Assembly (NCBI GenBank): GCA_029168955.1
Contig: JAPDOI010000718.1
Span: 62,001 to 126,000, forward strand
DNA: 64,000 nt
Direction: 5' to 3'
Source of the DNA: Aplectana chamaeleonis
Taxonomy: Eukaryota; Nematoda; Chromadorea; Rhabditida; Cosmocercidae
In this document: positions 26,701 to 37,335 of the stretch, one piece after another
Numbering within the stretch: position 1 is the stretch's first letter
Layout of the letters: each line of letters starts with the position of its first letter
Translations under genes and position numbers: made by a program
Notes under the pieces: generated by a model
Told to the model about the DNA's origin: nothing
The model's input: the letters and a program-made list of their open reading frames with translations, nothing else
Database searches by the model: none

Positions 26701-29700
26701 CTCCTCTTCGGTGTTTGAGGTTTTCACGTCGCTTAGTCTTCCGATCGGTTTTGAGAATGTCGAACTGTATCAAATCATCGGTATGTTGGAAGTTGCCCCT
26801 TTTCGCTGAACCCATCAATGGTAGGCATTGTTTTAAGTTGTTCGCCGGGACGGAAGTGTGCCACGCCGGTATGGATTCCGATTGCCGAGGGAGTGTACGG
26901 TGGGAACGTTCAAAGGACTTGTTGCGGATGCGAGTGGAGTGAATAGGAATGCGCTGACGATTCAGTGTCTGAGCAAGAGAGGGTATTTCTTGGTGAGTGA
27001 AAAGTTATGAAATGAGAGGGTCATCATGGAAATGACATTACTGAAAATATTTGTCAGAATCCATCGAATACCGAGGACGATTTGGCGCTTTGCTCGGTTC
27101 CATCAGGTGCTCGCCTTTATGCACTCCAACTGCCAGAGGATACTCCAGAATGGCGTGTGGCTATTCATCGGAAGCTGGTGGGTGTGGACTGGACCACATT
27201 GAATCGTGAAAGTCAGACTCATCATAGTTCAGCAGTACAACTATGAGCCATACTTCCTCGGCTCAACGGGAGGTTTCGTGGTCACGCAGTTTGGTTTGCC
27301 GCTGATTGTGCCGTGTCCTCCGAAAATCACTGGAAAGGAGCTGTATGAAGATGTTATGAGCCAGATGCGACGATTTATGGATGCCTCATCGCCAACGATA
27401 TCAAGTCGAGCGCATGATCCGTGGGTTTTGCGAGCTGACTGCATTCTTACTGAAGTGCATTGCTATCTATGATGTTACCTTATTCCAGGTCAGAGGATAT
27501 CTCTTTTGGCTACCCGTTCTCATTATGCCTAGTCGACAAATCCTGGGAGTGGTGTGGTCAGTGTCCTGCATTGCGATTTTGCCGTGGATGCGCTATCAGG
27601 CCGGATGCATCTTTGGTGAGTGGGGTCGAAATCACTGATTTTTAGATCAGGCAAACACCATGTTCAACTTTTGATGAACCTCATTAGAGTCTCCAAAATC
27701 TATTCGGAAATCGATTCTGATGTAGGGTTGGAGGTGCGCGTTACTCAGGCAAACTGGGGCGTCGACCACAGGTTGTTCCGCCCACCATGGGTCACAGCTG
27801 GCCAATGCGCCGATATTCGGCGGGGCCGTGGCCGTTAGTTATCATCTGGTCGATGTCGAGCTGTTGCACAGCTATCGTTTACGCGCTCTAGGTAAAAGGG
27901 GAGTACACGACGCATTTTTTCAGGCATGCTTAGAATGACAAGAGTGCAGCTGGTTCAGTTACCCAAGTTTCCGGTGCATTGGCTCTGCCCAGCATTAGGA
28001 GGCCTGCCCATCTGGTGGCGGCCCCAGTGGAGGCTCGGCGACCCAGCCGCGGCGCGCGTCGGTGTCCCGACCGTGACGCTTGTCGATGTAAAATAGTTTC
28101 TAAGTTAGATGAAACAGACCTGCAGGGTGTTTACTGCTGTTAAATAGGCGGCTTAACACAACACATCGAAATGTCAATAGCCCGTCAACAGGCGGACGTC
28201 GCTGGGCAACGGGCAGGTCACAAGCTGACAATACGCGTGATTTGAGTTGTCAACAGGGAGCGGTTTATGAGATGTCAACTTATCAGCCTGTTGTCGACGC
28301 CCCAGTTTGGCTTAGTGGTGATTTCTTCAGGACTTGGTCTTGCTGAATATTTTTTTCATGAATTCCAGGCTAGTATTCCTGAGGACTGCGGCATTGCCGT
28401 TGACTGGTTGCCGATTGCGTTGTATCTGAAATATAACCATTCTCAAGAATTGGTGAGTAGATGACAATTAGTTTCTGAGTGAAATCTGGTGAAAATGAAT
28501 GTTCTCTCGGATTTCAAGGCGTGCGAAGACGACGAATCGGTGGCTGAAACTTGGTCGCGACACTTTGCTCCGTCATCTTTGGAACATTGTCTGGAGAAAT
28601 TTAGTTGTCCGGAGACATTGGACGCTTTGATACACTGTGATACTTGTCATGAGAAGACGAAGAGAGACAAAGTGATGACGATTTGGAAGCTGCCGAGGTA
28701 CTTGGTGAGTGGTAGAATTAGCTTCACAATTTATGAACGATGGTGAACTTTGCGGTTGTTTCCAGATTATTCACCTGAAACGTTTCGAGTTGCTACGGTC
28801 AGAAGGACGTATGGGGAAATGTAAACGGGTGATCACGTTCCCTTTACGGCAGTTCGACCCGGCACCATTTGTGGATGGCGATGAAGAGAGGAGCAAGTAC
28901 GAGTGTATTGCCATCGCTGTGGGTTTTTCTCAGCATGAACCGCATCATTTCTGATAGAAAGTACGAAATCGATTTTTTCAGAACCACTATGGCCAATTAT
29001 CGTCCGGGCATTTTGTGGCATACGCACGTGGAAATGATGAGAAGTGGCTATTGTTGAATGACTGCTCCGTAAGGGTGAGTTTACTACTGGCGAGGAGACC
29101 AGTAGTGGAATTTAGAAATTTTCACTGATTAGGGATAGTTTTTTCCGCTCACCGGCGATTTGAAAAACCATGTTTACGTTGTTATTGGTTTGTGGCAGGA
29201 CATAAATGATCCTTGCTCGAAATTCTCTGAATGCCTCCTAGGGGATTCCAAAAGGGCATTTTCATTACTCCCCACCAGGGAATTTTTTGACTTCAAAGGT
29301 CTTTTGGATTCCACTGAAAGCTCAACAGGGGTGTATCTAGGGCAAGGGGGTCTGAATGTTGGTAGACTTGAGGTTACTGTGGGTTACGGTAGGCACAGTA
29401 GCCTTTCAACTGGCGCACCTACCTTAATATTATGAAAATCGAAAACGTGTCTCAGATTCGTGTTCACCGTCCTAAACAACACCCACAGAGAAATTTTGAG
29501 CCAAATTTGAGATTCCGACCAAGCTACCACCGTATACCCACCGTCATATACCGTAATCCAAGGAAAATTGATAAACCGACCACAGATTTGTGTTAAAGGC
29601 AGTGTTCACGATAAAAGTCTTTTTCTGATTTTCCGCCTATCCTGAAAACGGTCCCATGCTGATTCCAATGATGTCCCTGGAATCGTACAAGACCCCCTGA

Positions 29701-32700
29701 AACGGAGTTATGGCACCTCAAAATTCAGCTAGGGAAGCACTGTGGACGAGTTGTCCGAGGCTTGTAACTCCCGTTTTTGCAGCCGATGTGAGTGAGCTGA
29801 CCTGAGTAAAGAGAGACGTTGAGAATGAAGGGAAGAACGTGTTTTTGATCGGAAACCATCGCTCATCTAACCAAGAATTCAGGGAAACTGTTATAGGACG
29901 TGGGCGTTGTGGCCCATTGGGTTGGCTGGCCCACGAGATTTTCACCCACTTACCGGCCGTTTTTCATCGCACTTCCGCTCCTAATGTTCTTAGAGGGACC
30001 CAAAACTTACGTTTTAGCCAAAAATAAATTAAATATGATCTCATAATGATCTACAAAATAATCTTCGGTAAAATACCTAATTGTGTCAACAAATTCCATA
30101 AATTTTCCCCGTCCAACACCAGAGGGGGGTCAGTTGAAATTGAATTTTCGAGGGCGAAAAAGTTGCGTGAGAGCTTCATTTTTCACACAGAGAGTAGGCT
30201 CCGAATATTTGAAACTTTCCAAGAAGTACGCTATACCAGCGTCCTTTCCTCAATAAAAAAAGCTGATTGAAAAGTACTTACATAAATTAGAGGCTACTTA
30301 GTTTTACCACAGATAAAGTCATTGTCTGATATTGTTCTTTATGTTTTTCTCGACATTCTCATTTTTTTGGCTAATGTTCGCCTTATTCTGTGTGTTTTGT
30401 GTGTTACGCGAGGAACTCCACGTAATAGTAAAGAAATAGAAACGTGCAACTTTTTTCGTGAACACTGCCTTTAAGCAGTTCAAATAATCCCTTTGTAGAA
30501 GTTTTGTGGTGATTCCATCCTAGCATTCTCGAAATCGTCTAAAGTCGCGTTTGGCCGGCAAAATTTCCTACCTCTATTTTTAAGCTTCAGACCAAATCAG
30601 CCGAGATTTTTGAAAAATCGACAAATGAGTCTCAGATGTGTCATCAGCACCCAAGGCCAGGCGGGTGTTGTACGGCGGGACAGTGGCTCAGAAAAATGCA
30701 TTTATATTGCGTGTAAGTTACGCTTATGTTACACGTAACTTACATTATCACTTTCACCATGGGTGGCTGCAGACGAGACGAGACGCGGAGAACGTGTCCG
30801 CATCTGTCCCAGACTACAAGCTACGCAAAAAAAAACGCAGTGCAAGGCGTTCCCTGTTGGTGTGGTCAGGTACTTTAAACTTGGGTGATTGAACCGACAG
30901 CAACGCCAGTCCTACGCCTAACCCAGAGAGCGCGTCGTATACTGCCCTTGAAAATTTTTCCGATTCAAGTTACTTGCAACTATTTTGGGCTATGTAAGTT
31001 GCATGCAATATATCGGGGACGCGCTGCACGCGGTATCCCTTTGGTATGTTGCATGTAACTTATACGACTTGCAGTAAGTTGCAAGTACTTTTCCTCGGGT
31101 TAGATATGTTACAAGTAACCTGTTTTCGACCTTTTACTTTACAAGTAACTTGCTTTAAATTTTCTGAAAGGTGGACGTGAAAATTTTCAAAATCAGTATT
31201 TTTGGGGGGACGTATAAATTTTGGGCTAAAAATGGGGGGGGTGTGTGTTTTCAATGGAGAAAAAGCTTCTGCCAAAGGTTACAAGCGAGAATTTTCACAG
31301 AAAGGAAGGAAACGTAGAGTACACGTTATTTATTTAGTCTGATGAATGGACTGGGCTGCGATGGTAGATCGCCGCGCGCGAAATGAAACCCCGTTGGCCA
31401 GTGATGCCGCCAACACTGCACGACCAGCCGCCTGGTCCATGCGTCAGACTAAATTGAATACGGAAACCGAATTGTAATGGGAAAAAAAGGTAAGGGGAAC
31501 AGTACAAGTTAAGAACATCTCTACACTTGACGATGTTATAGCATCATTTTAGGCTGTAGCCAAAGTTTTAGCTCGTAAGACACATATTCAGATGAGCCAT
31601 ATGCCTCAACCGAGTCTATTAACGCATGAATCCTTTACTTCGTAGACGGGACAACGTGGATACCCCATAGAATTTTAGATTTCGTTATTCTGAGAAAAAA
31701 GAAGATTTGGAATCTCCGTGAAATTCTCTACAAAATGATACCTAACATCTCTCTCATACCCTCAAATTTACGGAGAAAACCGCCTGAAACCCGTTTCCTC
31801 GGTGTCCAATACCGTTGTCCCGAGCCGCGCCTTCGACCAAAAAATAGTTTATAAAAGGAGAACCTTGAGGTTCAAAAGATATGTACTTTCTTTCATACCA
31901 GGCCTATCCTCCACAAACAGCAGCTAGGTCGCTTTGAAGCTCTGCAACTTTAATTCAAGGTTTGCGATAAAAATCATTTTTGAGCTGTCTTCATAAAAAT
32001 GTAGATTTGGTCATCACAAAAGTAAAAATAAGTGAAAAAACCCGGAAATTTATGGGCAAAACGCTCAAAAACAACGTAGACCAGCTAATTACCTGTGTCG
32101 GCCGGCCCCTAATTAACGATATTTTCATTATTGCTTGCTTTTCCTCTTCTAATTTTGCTGTTAGTTTAGCTAGTAGTCTCCAGAAATGCTCAGAAATTAC
32201 TTTGGAAGCAAAATAAACGTGGTCAAACTATTCATTTATAGAAATCTAGATAATTGGGGCGGGAGGACACCAAGCGATAATTTGTTCCTGAGCGTTTTTC
32301 TCCAATTTTACTTATTTTCACATTTGTGATGGCGAGAACTACCTTCTCAAGCGATTATCGGCCCCGAGCCGCCTGGAGAGTTCGGCTCGTGTTCGCAATC
32401 TGTGATTCGGCTCCTGTTGCTGTTAGGGCCACTGCTGTTAGCTTTCCGGGCCACTGCTGCTGCTTCCCGGGCTATTCCGGTTGGCCCGAACAGCAACAGC
32501 AGTGGCCCGTAGATTGGAAGAACGAGCCGAACTGTCAGGCTGCTCCGATCCCTGTTCGGTGCGGGTCGGGACCGAGAATCGCCTGAGTTTTCATAAGAAT
32601 AACACAATGACCGATTTCATTGTGAACCCTGCCTTTAAAGCCTCTCAATAGCAATGTTCCAAATTGCACTGCGGCAGTGAGCTGTGGAAAATACCGCGCT

Positions 32701-35393
32701 CCAAAACCAAACCGAGGTCAGAATTACTTCTTTCTCAATACAAATATTGCTATTGTATAGCGAAGAGCTAGTCAAAGGTATGCTACCCGAGGCTCATCAG
32801 TAGGGTAGGGAGGGCTGTAATTTTTTTCCAAGATTAAGTCTAAAAAACGTTTTTCTCTGCAACTTTTCGCTGCAAAAGTGCAAATTTTTCCGGGACCTGG
32901 GGGCGCAAAAGGTTTGGTTATTTTTCAAAAATTCCGATCATCAAGGAGGAGGGCGAAGCTTTGTCGAGGCCCTGGACAACGGTCTGCCTGACCGTGTCAA
33001 CACTCCAAAACAGCTCCTAGAAAAAAGTTTCTAAGCTCAACCCGAGACAGTTTTTTTTTCGAACCACCTTTCTCTTCGCAAAGCTATGAAAATGCCCTCG
33101 TTTAGAAATCTCCTGTAGATGTCTTAGGCATTTAGGAAATTTTGAACACGGATTATTGATACACAGGGCCATAACTACAAGATACAGAACATGGTTTTCT
33201 AGGTCATTGGTCGGTGTGTAAGGCCCTAGTTATACACCAGCGGAATGAAAACGTCTCGCAATGACATTGCCGCCGCTTGCTGCGTGAATCAGGGAGTCGT
33301 CTGCAATATTGCGTCTTTCACGTCTTTGACGCAATATTGCAGACTAAAAGTTCCGGGCGATTTAATGGTATTTTATCGATATTTCACGCCTCTATCACTT
33401 GTTAATTGCAGAAAGTCACTAGAAATGTATTGCTCTTGTCATTGAAGTGCTCATTATGCCGTTTTGGTGATATTTTAACGAATTCAGATCTGAAAAATAA
33501 TCAGCTGATAGAAATTGGCAAATGTCCAATAGGGCAGATCCCGCCAGGATACAGTATACAGTGCCGCGGCGTGTATAACTGCTCGGTGCGGTTTTCCAGC
33601 GCGTTTTTCTGGCACAACTGTTCATTCTGAAATGTCTCAGCCAGGGATGAGCGGAAATTTTTTTATGATTTGTTGAAATCGGAAATCGGAACGACCTTCG
33701 AAATTTCGAAAATCGGAAAATTTGGAAATCGGAACGCCAAAAACCATTGGAAATCTGAATTCGGAAATCGGAAATGGGTTCAGCGAATTTCTTAACCCTC
33801 CCTTCTTAACTGTGCCCACCAAAAAAAACTTGGGCTTGTCCTTCTTTATTGAACGATTTTTATGTGAATACTCTTTTGACACAGCTGGAGCCATACGATC
33901 TTCCATATCTTTACAATAATGCGTTGGTGACCCAAAAAACTCTACCTACGTTCTCAGGCGGGCCCAACCTATGATTCAAACCCTGAAACGGTGAGTGTAT
34001 TTCAGAGCGTACGATGCCTTTAACGCGAGATCGGATACGATGACGCGTGTTCCTTGGGCTTGCTTTTGCTGAAGAGTACTCAAGCCGTCGTGAAAAGCGT
34101 TCAGGGCGTTGACGAAGTGGCGCAGGACCCCAGTAGGAATGCAGGATGTATTCAGGACCTACGTGGGAGTGCGCAGGTGAGCGGGATCCCGAGGGAGCGT
34201 GCAGATTGTGTGCGGGATCACTGGGATTGTGCAGGGGTCATGGAATGTGCGCAGGACATTTCTGGGAGTGTGCGAGGAGTCGGGGAATGTTTGCAAGACT
34301 TCACTGGGAGTGTGCAGGCATGTTACGTAAAGACACCTTTAGTCGCCGTGCTAGGGCCTCATCACGATGCGACTAGCGGTGAATGTGTGCTGTGAAGAGC
34401 GCGCTCCATCGCAACGCGACGTCCCAGCCACGCCGCGCGACGGCGACTAGAGGTATCTTTACGTAAGGAGATTGTGCATTCCGTTCAGGCCTTGAGTGGG
34501 AGTATGCAGGACGTCGGGGAATGTGTGCAGGACTTCACAGGAGGTGCGCAGGACGTTGAGGAAAGCGTGTGGACTATACTGAGAAGTCCTGCTCACACCC
34601 TGCACACTTCCAGTGGGATCCGGCACACATCCTGCACACTCCCACCCGAGTCCTGCTCACACGCTGCACACTCCCACTGGGGTCCTGCTCACATTCTGCA
34701 CACTCCCACTAGGGTCCTGCGCACATCCTACACACTCCCGCTGAGGTCCGGCACAGATCCTACACACTTCTACTGGGGTCCGCGCACATCTTGCACGATC
34801 TCATTGGGGTCCTGCACGCTTTCTACGGCGTCCTGGATGTCCTCCTTTCGAATGGAAAGATTGGTAAGCTTGCAGAAACCTGGCGGTTTACTCGCGTAAG
34901 GTTGGGGTGGTAAATTCGCGTTCGAAGGTGGTGGGTGGTGGTTAACCCACGTCAAAAACCCATTTACTATCAACCCTGGCTCTGCTAAAAGTGAAGACGA
35001 ACCTCGAATTCAAATTCAGCGCCCGAAATGACCCCCTAGGAATTTCGTAAGGCAAAGTGTACAAAAAAGTCTGATTTCGTGGATATTTCCGATTTTTTCC
35101 GCATTTTTAGGCTTTTTTTCGGAAATTTGAAGGCCAAAAACCAACGGAAATCGGATTTCCGCTCATCCCTGGTCTCAGCACACTTGGGACGCACATAAGT
35201 GGTAGTTGTCTTGCTATTTCCGCAGCGTCCCGCCTGTGTATAACTACGGCCTATGTAAAACATCCCCAGTGAGAGATTGTTCTCATCATGAGCCCCATAC
35301 TTGAAGCGGCTTATCTCATCCTTTCAGGAAGTCAGTGAAGAGGAGGTGGATCGAGCAGGAGCATATCTTTTGTTCTTCGAGAGGAAAGACTGA
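11767..35393 (+). CDS. cyk-3: USP32/CYK-3-type ubiquitin carboxyl-terminal hydrolase, 28 exons
   Basis: Cysteine protease (family C19) expected to remove ubiquitin from proteins; the C. elegans relative CYK-3 acts in cytokinesis and early embryos. Exons: 11767-11833, 11944-12014, 14189-14342, 14580-14696, 14760-14889, 14947-15053, 15128-15210, 18387-18565, 18622-18787, 18874-18993, 19053-19217, 19279-19355, 22330-22423, 22519-22615, 22692-22824, 22886-22994, 24377-24613, 26481-26535, 26661-26780, 26838-26992, 27058-27177, 27233-27420, 27489-27615, 28369-28452, 28519-28704, 28766-28918, 28982-29074, 35328-35393. They sum to 3453 nt (1150 aa) with all phases consistent. Two EF-hand loops lie near residues 186-197 and 222-233, and a DUSP-like region follows. 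The Cys box GLVNSGNFCYRN puts the catalytic Cys near 557. Zinc-ligand CxxC pairs (CGQC, CRGC, CDTC) follow, with the His box SGHFVAYA near 1108 and NDCS near 1125. The N-terminus MGNS could be myristoylated. Boundaries were set by eye from GT-AG sites and homology. Confidence 0.9.
12015..14188. repeat. cyk-3 intron 2: hairpin and MITE cluster
   Basis: Holds a palindrome at 12475-12545 (TCGCTGTCGCGGGCATCGGT facing its complement). It also holds a MITE cluster at about 13013-14117 with ends like AGGCAGTGTTCACG and inner ACGTGGGCGGG...GTCCACGAGATTTT, which recurs at 15840-15980 and 29890-30010. No extra exon was recognised. Confidence 0.6.
15837..15995 (+). repeat. fragment of the AGGCAGTGTTCAC MITE family in cyk-3 intron 7
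   Basis: Shares GTCCACGAGATTTTC, TCCTGGCCGTTTTTC and the end GGGAACACTCCCT with copies in intron 2 and at 29890-30010. Confidence 0.55.
16436..16560 (-). mobile_element. 3' fragment of the PHD/RT non-LTR retrotransposon
   Basis: On the minus strand it matches the 3' end of the element at 4921-8378: the CCC-AAGAGGCCTACC...TGTGGACGAATCC region, then the stop and a tail of AAGAAGAAG. A severely 5'-truncated copy inside cyk-3 intron 7. Confidence 0.7.
16926..17995 (-). mobile_element. 5'-truncated RTE-type non-LTR retrotransposon
   Basis: Flanked by the perfect 11-base duplication ATCTAGCCCAT at 16915-16925 and 17996-18006. The 3' end (left) carries TTAAGTCAAGTAAGTCAA, a short-repeat tail usual for RTE elements. 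It sits in cyk-3 intron 7, in the opposite orientation to the gene. Confidence 0.85.
16940..17992 (-). pseudogene. RTE reverse transcriptase, C-terminal part
   Basis: Two reading frames continue each other: 17390-17992 (TGVRQGAVAGPSLFNFAVDD, EYAEDIVLF, YLGCLL, SETWAAPKTQ) and 16940-17326 (RLRLLGHILRR, RPPGRRRKFWTDVV). The catalytic box, normally YADD, reads YAED, so the first aspartate is replaced by glutamate. With truncation and a frameshift at about 17330-17390, it cannot be active. Confidence 0.8.
19700..19850. repeat. hairpin MITE in cyk-3 intron 12
   Basis: GTTGCATCACGCGACAC...GATAATCGTGCTG faces CAGCACGATTATCATCG...CGCGTGATACAAC. A related copy lies at 37020-37160. Confidence 0.65.
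20045..20640. repeat. large inverted repeat in cyk-3 intron 12
   Basis: Left arm about 20050-20240 and right arm about 20425-20640. Shared inverted blocks include TGTGGATCGAATCCACA, the GGCTAAGGAACAGT/ACTGCTCCTTAGCC block and GCATTTTGTTCATG/CATGAACAAAATGC. Likely a MITE; no gene. Confidence 0.65.
21358..21907. mobile_element. MITE (CTCAGGCAAACTG family), copy 1
   Basis: Ends CTCAGGCAAACTGTAGCGTC and, inverted, CTCAGGCAAACTGGGGAGTC, plus ACAACAGGTTGAT inside both arms. 550 bases in cyk-3 intron 12. The second copy is in intron 23. Confidence 0.75.
23118..23755. repeat. inverted-repeat element with TAGCTGGTCGCTTCGAC ends
   Basis: Left TTCATAGCTGGTCGCTTCGAC faces right GATCGCTTCGACCAGCTATGGAA. 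Several internal CTTCGACTAG/CTAGTCGAAG pairs add hairpins. It lies in cyk-3 intron 16. Confidence 0.6.
23885..24357. mobile_element. TTAA-flanked MITE (ACAGTCCAA subfamily), copy 1
   Basis: Starts after TTAA (23881-23884) with AGCTACAGTCCAAGCTCAGA and ends TTGGACTGTGCCT before TCAA. Close copies are at 25408-25880 and, inverted, about 38345-38762. Confidence 0.65.
25408..25880. mobile_element. TTAA-flanked MITE (ACAGTCCAA subfamily), copy 2
   Basis: Starts after TTAA (25404-25407) with AGACACAGTCCAACCTCAGA and ends near TTGGACTGT. Inside are CTCGAGCCTGTA and TGGGCGTTACCCATTTTTTT, shared with copy 1. The right end is less clear. Confidence 0.6.
25948..26229 (+). mobile_element. CTGTGCTT-family TA MITE, copy C
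   Basis: Contains TCTCTGGGCCAAATTCCGGT, the GCGGCCGC-type arm and right end GCCCAGAGAAGCACAGC. The first bases of the left end have decayed. In cyk-3 intron 17. Confidence 0.7.
27744..28315. mobile_element. MITE (CTCAGGCAAACTG family), copy 2
   Basis: Left CTCAGGCAAACTGGGGCGTC and right GACGCCCCAGTTTGGCTTAG. It shares CTGGTCGATGTCGAGCTGTT with copy 1. Fills most of cyk-3 intron 23. Confidence 0.75.
29597..30470. mobile_element. TTAA-flanked MITE (AGGCAGTGTTCACGA subfamily)
   Basis: TTAA on both sides (29593-29596 and 30471-30474). Left AGGCAGTGTTCACGATAAAA and right TTCGTGAACACTGCCT. 874 bases in the last intron of cyk-3; no transposase. Confidence 0.8.
30700..31150. repeat. clustered TTACAAGTAACTT palindromes
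   Basis: Many copies of AGTTAC/GTAACT words, including TACACGTAACTTACA, TTGCATGTAACTTA and TTACAAGTAACTTGC, spaced irregularly. A simple hairpin-forming array; no gene. Confidence 0.5.
32346..32587. mobile_element. palindromic MITE (GATTATCGGCCCCGAGCCG family), copy 1
   Basis: About 240 bases, almost fully self-complementary, with GGCTATTCCGGTTGGCCCGA near the centre and ends CTCAAGCGATTATCGG/GAGAATCGCCTGAG. Other copies at 52915-53154 and 55333-55572. Confidence 0.75.
34080..34830. repeat. inverted minisatellite (GGGAGTGTGCAGGAC units)
   Basis: About 30-base units rich in GTGCAGGAC/GGGAGTGTGC run plus at 34080-34320 and 34480-34570, then in inverted orientation (CCTGCACACTCCCACT) at 34585-34820. 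ORFs on it are repeat translations. Confidence 0.75.
34324..34466. mobile_element. small hairpin MITE inside the minisatellite
   Basis: TTACGTAAAGACACCTTTAG at the left faces CTAGAGGTATCTTTACGTAA at the right. About 143 bases with CG-rich inner arms; it interrupts the plus-oriented repeat units. Confidence 0.65.
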
Positions 35394-35477
35394 TCTAGTC
35401 TCTGCGACATACTTCACGATTCTTCTACTACTTACGTTCCGTCGGAAAGTTCAGGTCGTCATTCCTATGGGGATGTA

Positions 35478-35757
35478 CTGTGCTTCTCTGGGCCAAATTC
35501 CGGCCCGCAATTGCGTCTCGACACGTTCTGCGGCCGCGCGCATTCGAGTCAGAAGAGTTTCCAGCGTTGCAGCCGCCGATGTAAGTTTACTCTAGGTGGG
35601 TTTTAAAAACTGGAAAGTAAATAAATTAGGAGAAAACTGTATAAAAAGCCATGTCGAGTCGGATTTGGCGCCGGACACTCGTCTGCCCCCAGCGCGCGCG
35701 GCCGCAAAGCGTGTCGATACGCAATTGCGGACCGGAATTTGGCCCAGATAAGCACAG
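35478..35757 (+). mobile_element. CTGTGCTT-family TA MITE, copy D
   Basis: TA at 35476-35477 and 35758-35759, ends CTGTGCTTCTCTGGGCC and GGCCCAGATAAGCACAG; 280 bases. It begins 85 bases after the cyk-3 stop, so it may lie in the 3' UTR and contains an AATAAA at 35620-35625. Confidence 0.8.
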
Positions 35758-35759
35758 TA

Positions 35760-36480
35760 GCAGGCTAATATTTTTCTCAGTCCTTGCTTTGTACATAATT
35801 TGCTGTTGCTCGAAAGTGCTTCTTCATTGGATTCACTTGTATCCACTGCCCATTTGTGTTTGTTGGTTTGCATGTGAGCAGGAGCAGACGACTTCTGGTG
35901 GAATACCTACTACCGTGGTAGGTCTCCAGTCATGATTCCAATTCTTCTGAGCGCGATCACGTCCTGCTCTGCTCCAAAAAGGTTTTATTTATAATCTCAG
36001 CATTCTGTGTGGAAGCACAATTTCACCCTCTATTCCCATGCGTGTAGTTTACCAGATTCCTGTAGGCAATGTTTTATCTTGGGTTGACCTACATAGTTTG
36101 ATCCAACGGTTTGTCCCATTAAAAGGGAGGTTACCCCGACCCAACCCTCCTGGGAGGTGCTAGAGTGTTTCTATGCACATTCTGCTTTCCCTGGAGAATG
36201 TCAAATGTGAGCCTTTCCCCCTAAAAGACAGCTTCTTGTGATGTGTATTCTGGTCAATGTGATTGTATCATGACAAATTCATCCTTTTTTCCGTCAGTTC
36301 AGTACAGTGTATATACATAGAAATTGATTGGTTTGATTTAAATGCTTACTCCGACATATTCTATAATTAACTGCTCATTATAAATATAGTCATCACTTTG
36401 TATTATTGTGGTAATTCCTCATACAAGTTAGTCGTTGTGCATATAATCTGTGATAAGAAAGGTACAATGAATATTCTATT
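35760..36480. other. no feature recognised between cyk-3 and the Kunitz gene
   Basis: AT-rich sequence without convincing exons or repeat ends. Confidence 0.4.
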
Positions 36481-36558
36481 AATTGTTCTAAGCTACCACT
36501 CTGTGCAGACTAAACTTGCATGCTAAACAGCTATCAGCACACTCAAAACCCTTGGAAA

Positions 36559-37010
36559 AATCCATACAAACGCTGCTGAGAAGATTTGCCGCGAAAGTAC
36601 CGCGACCCACGACTCTGCCGCGATTGTACCGCAGCGGCTCCGTGATAAAACGATTTTGTTGCCGTCTCTTGGGCCTCGACATCGCCGCGATAGTACCGCG
36701 CCGGCTCCGTGAGGATGCAGCAGGGAGCCCGCGTGAAGTGCGATGTACTATCCTGTGTGGTAAAACGAAATTGTGGCCGGTTCAACTACCCAAGTTTGAG
36801 GTACGTTCCGTATATCCTTGAGCGCAAAAGCGGCGGTAACCTCTGTCCTTATTACATAGAGGACGTAACGACAGCAGGTGCGTATTTTTGTTCTAAGGCC
36901 ACCCTATTTGTATTATCATTTTTAAATAACTTCATATCAAATGCTCCTCCCTGAGCCGCTGCGGCACTATCGCGGAGCCGAAGCGGCACTGTCGCATCGC
37001 CGCCATGGCT
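36559..37010. repeat. inverted repeat rich in CCGCGATAGTACCGC
   Basis: Units such as GCCGCGATAGTACCGC and their inverse GCGGCACTATCGCGGA; the same family occurs at 46360-46625. Confidence 0.6.
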
Positions 37011-37289
37011 TCGCGAGGTCCGCGTTTGCGGACAACAGCTGTTGAATCACACCAAATGATGATAATCGTGCTAGGACCACTTGGTCCCGGCACGACTCAC
37101 CGCACGGTCATCACGTGTCGCGTAATGCAAGAGCCGCAGTCCGCAATTGCAGACCGGAATTTGGCTCCGAGAACGACAGAATGTGATAAAGGACCACAAA
37201 GCGGGTTATCTGTCCATGAAAAACAGATCCCAAAGAACTTAAGAGTGTTTTCATTCTAAACACAAAGATCACCCTGTGTGGGAAATCAT

Positions 37290-37295
37290 TTTATT
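37290..37295 (-). terminator. polyadenylation signal AATAAA of the Kunitz gene
   Basis: AATAAA on the minus strand, about 40 bases after the TGA stop at 37336-37338, at the expected distance for a nematode 3' end. Confidence 0.65.
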
Positions 37296-37335
37296 CGATA
37301 GAAAACAAATTAGTCCATGCTGGCCCCATTCTCCA

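Larger units (their letters stand above)
33222..35247. repeat. possible long element bounded by GGCCCTAGTTATACAC inverted ends
   Basis: AAGGCCCTAGTTATACACC at 33220-33238 faces GTGTATAACTACGGCC near 35232-35247, and related GTGTATAACT sits at about 33570. The left end also matches, inverted, 44896-44945. It encloses the minisatellite below. May be a composite. Confidence 0.4.

Noticed and set aside
34054..34899. ORFs of 113 and 141 codons resembling low-complexity secreted proteins
   Set aside because: They follow the minisatellite units and change character where the repeat inverts.
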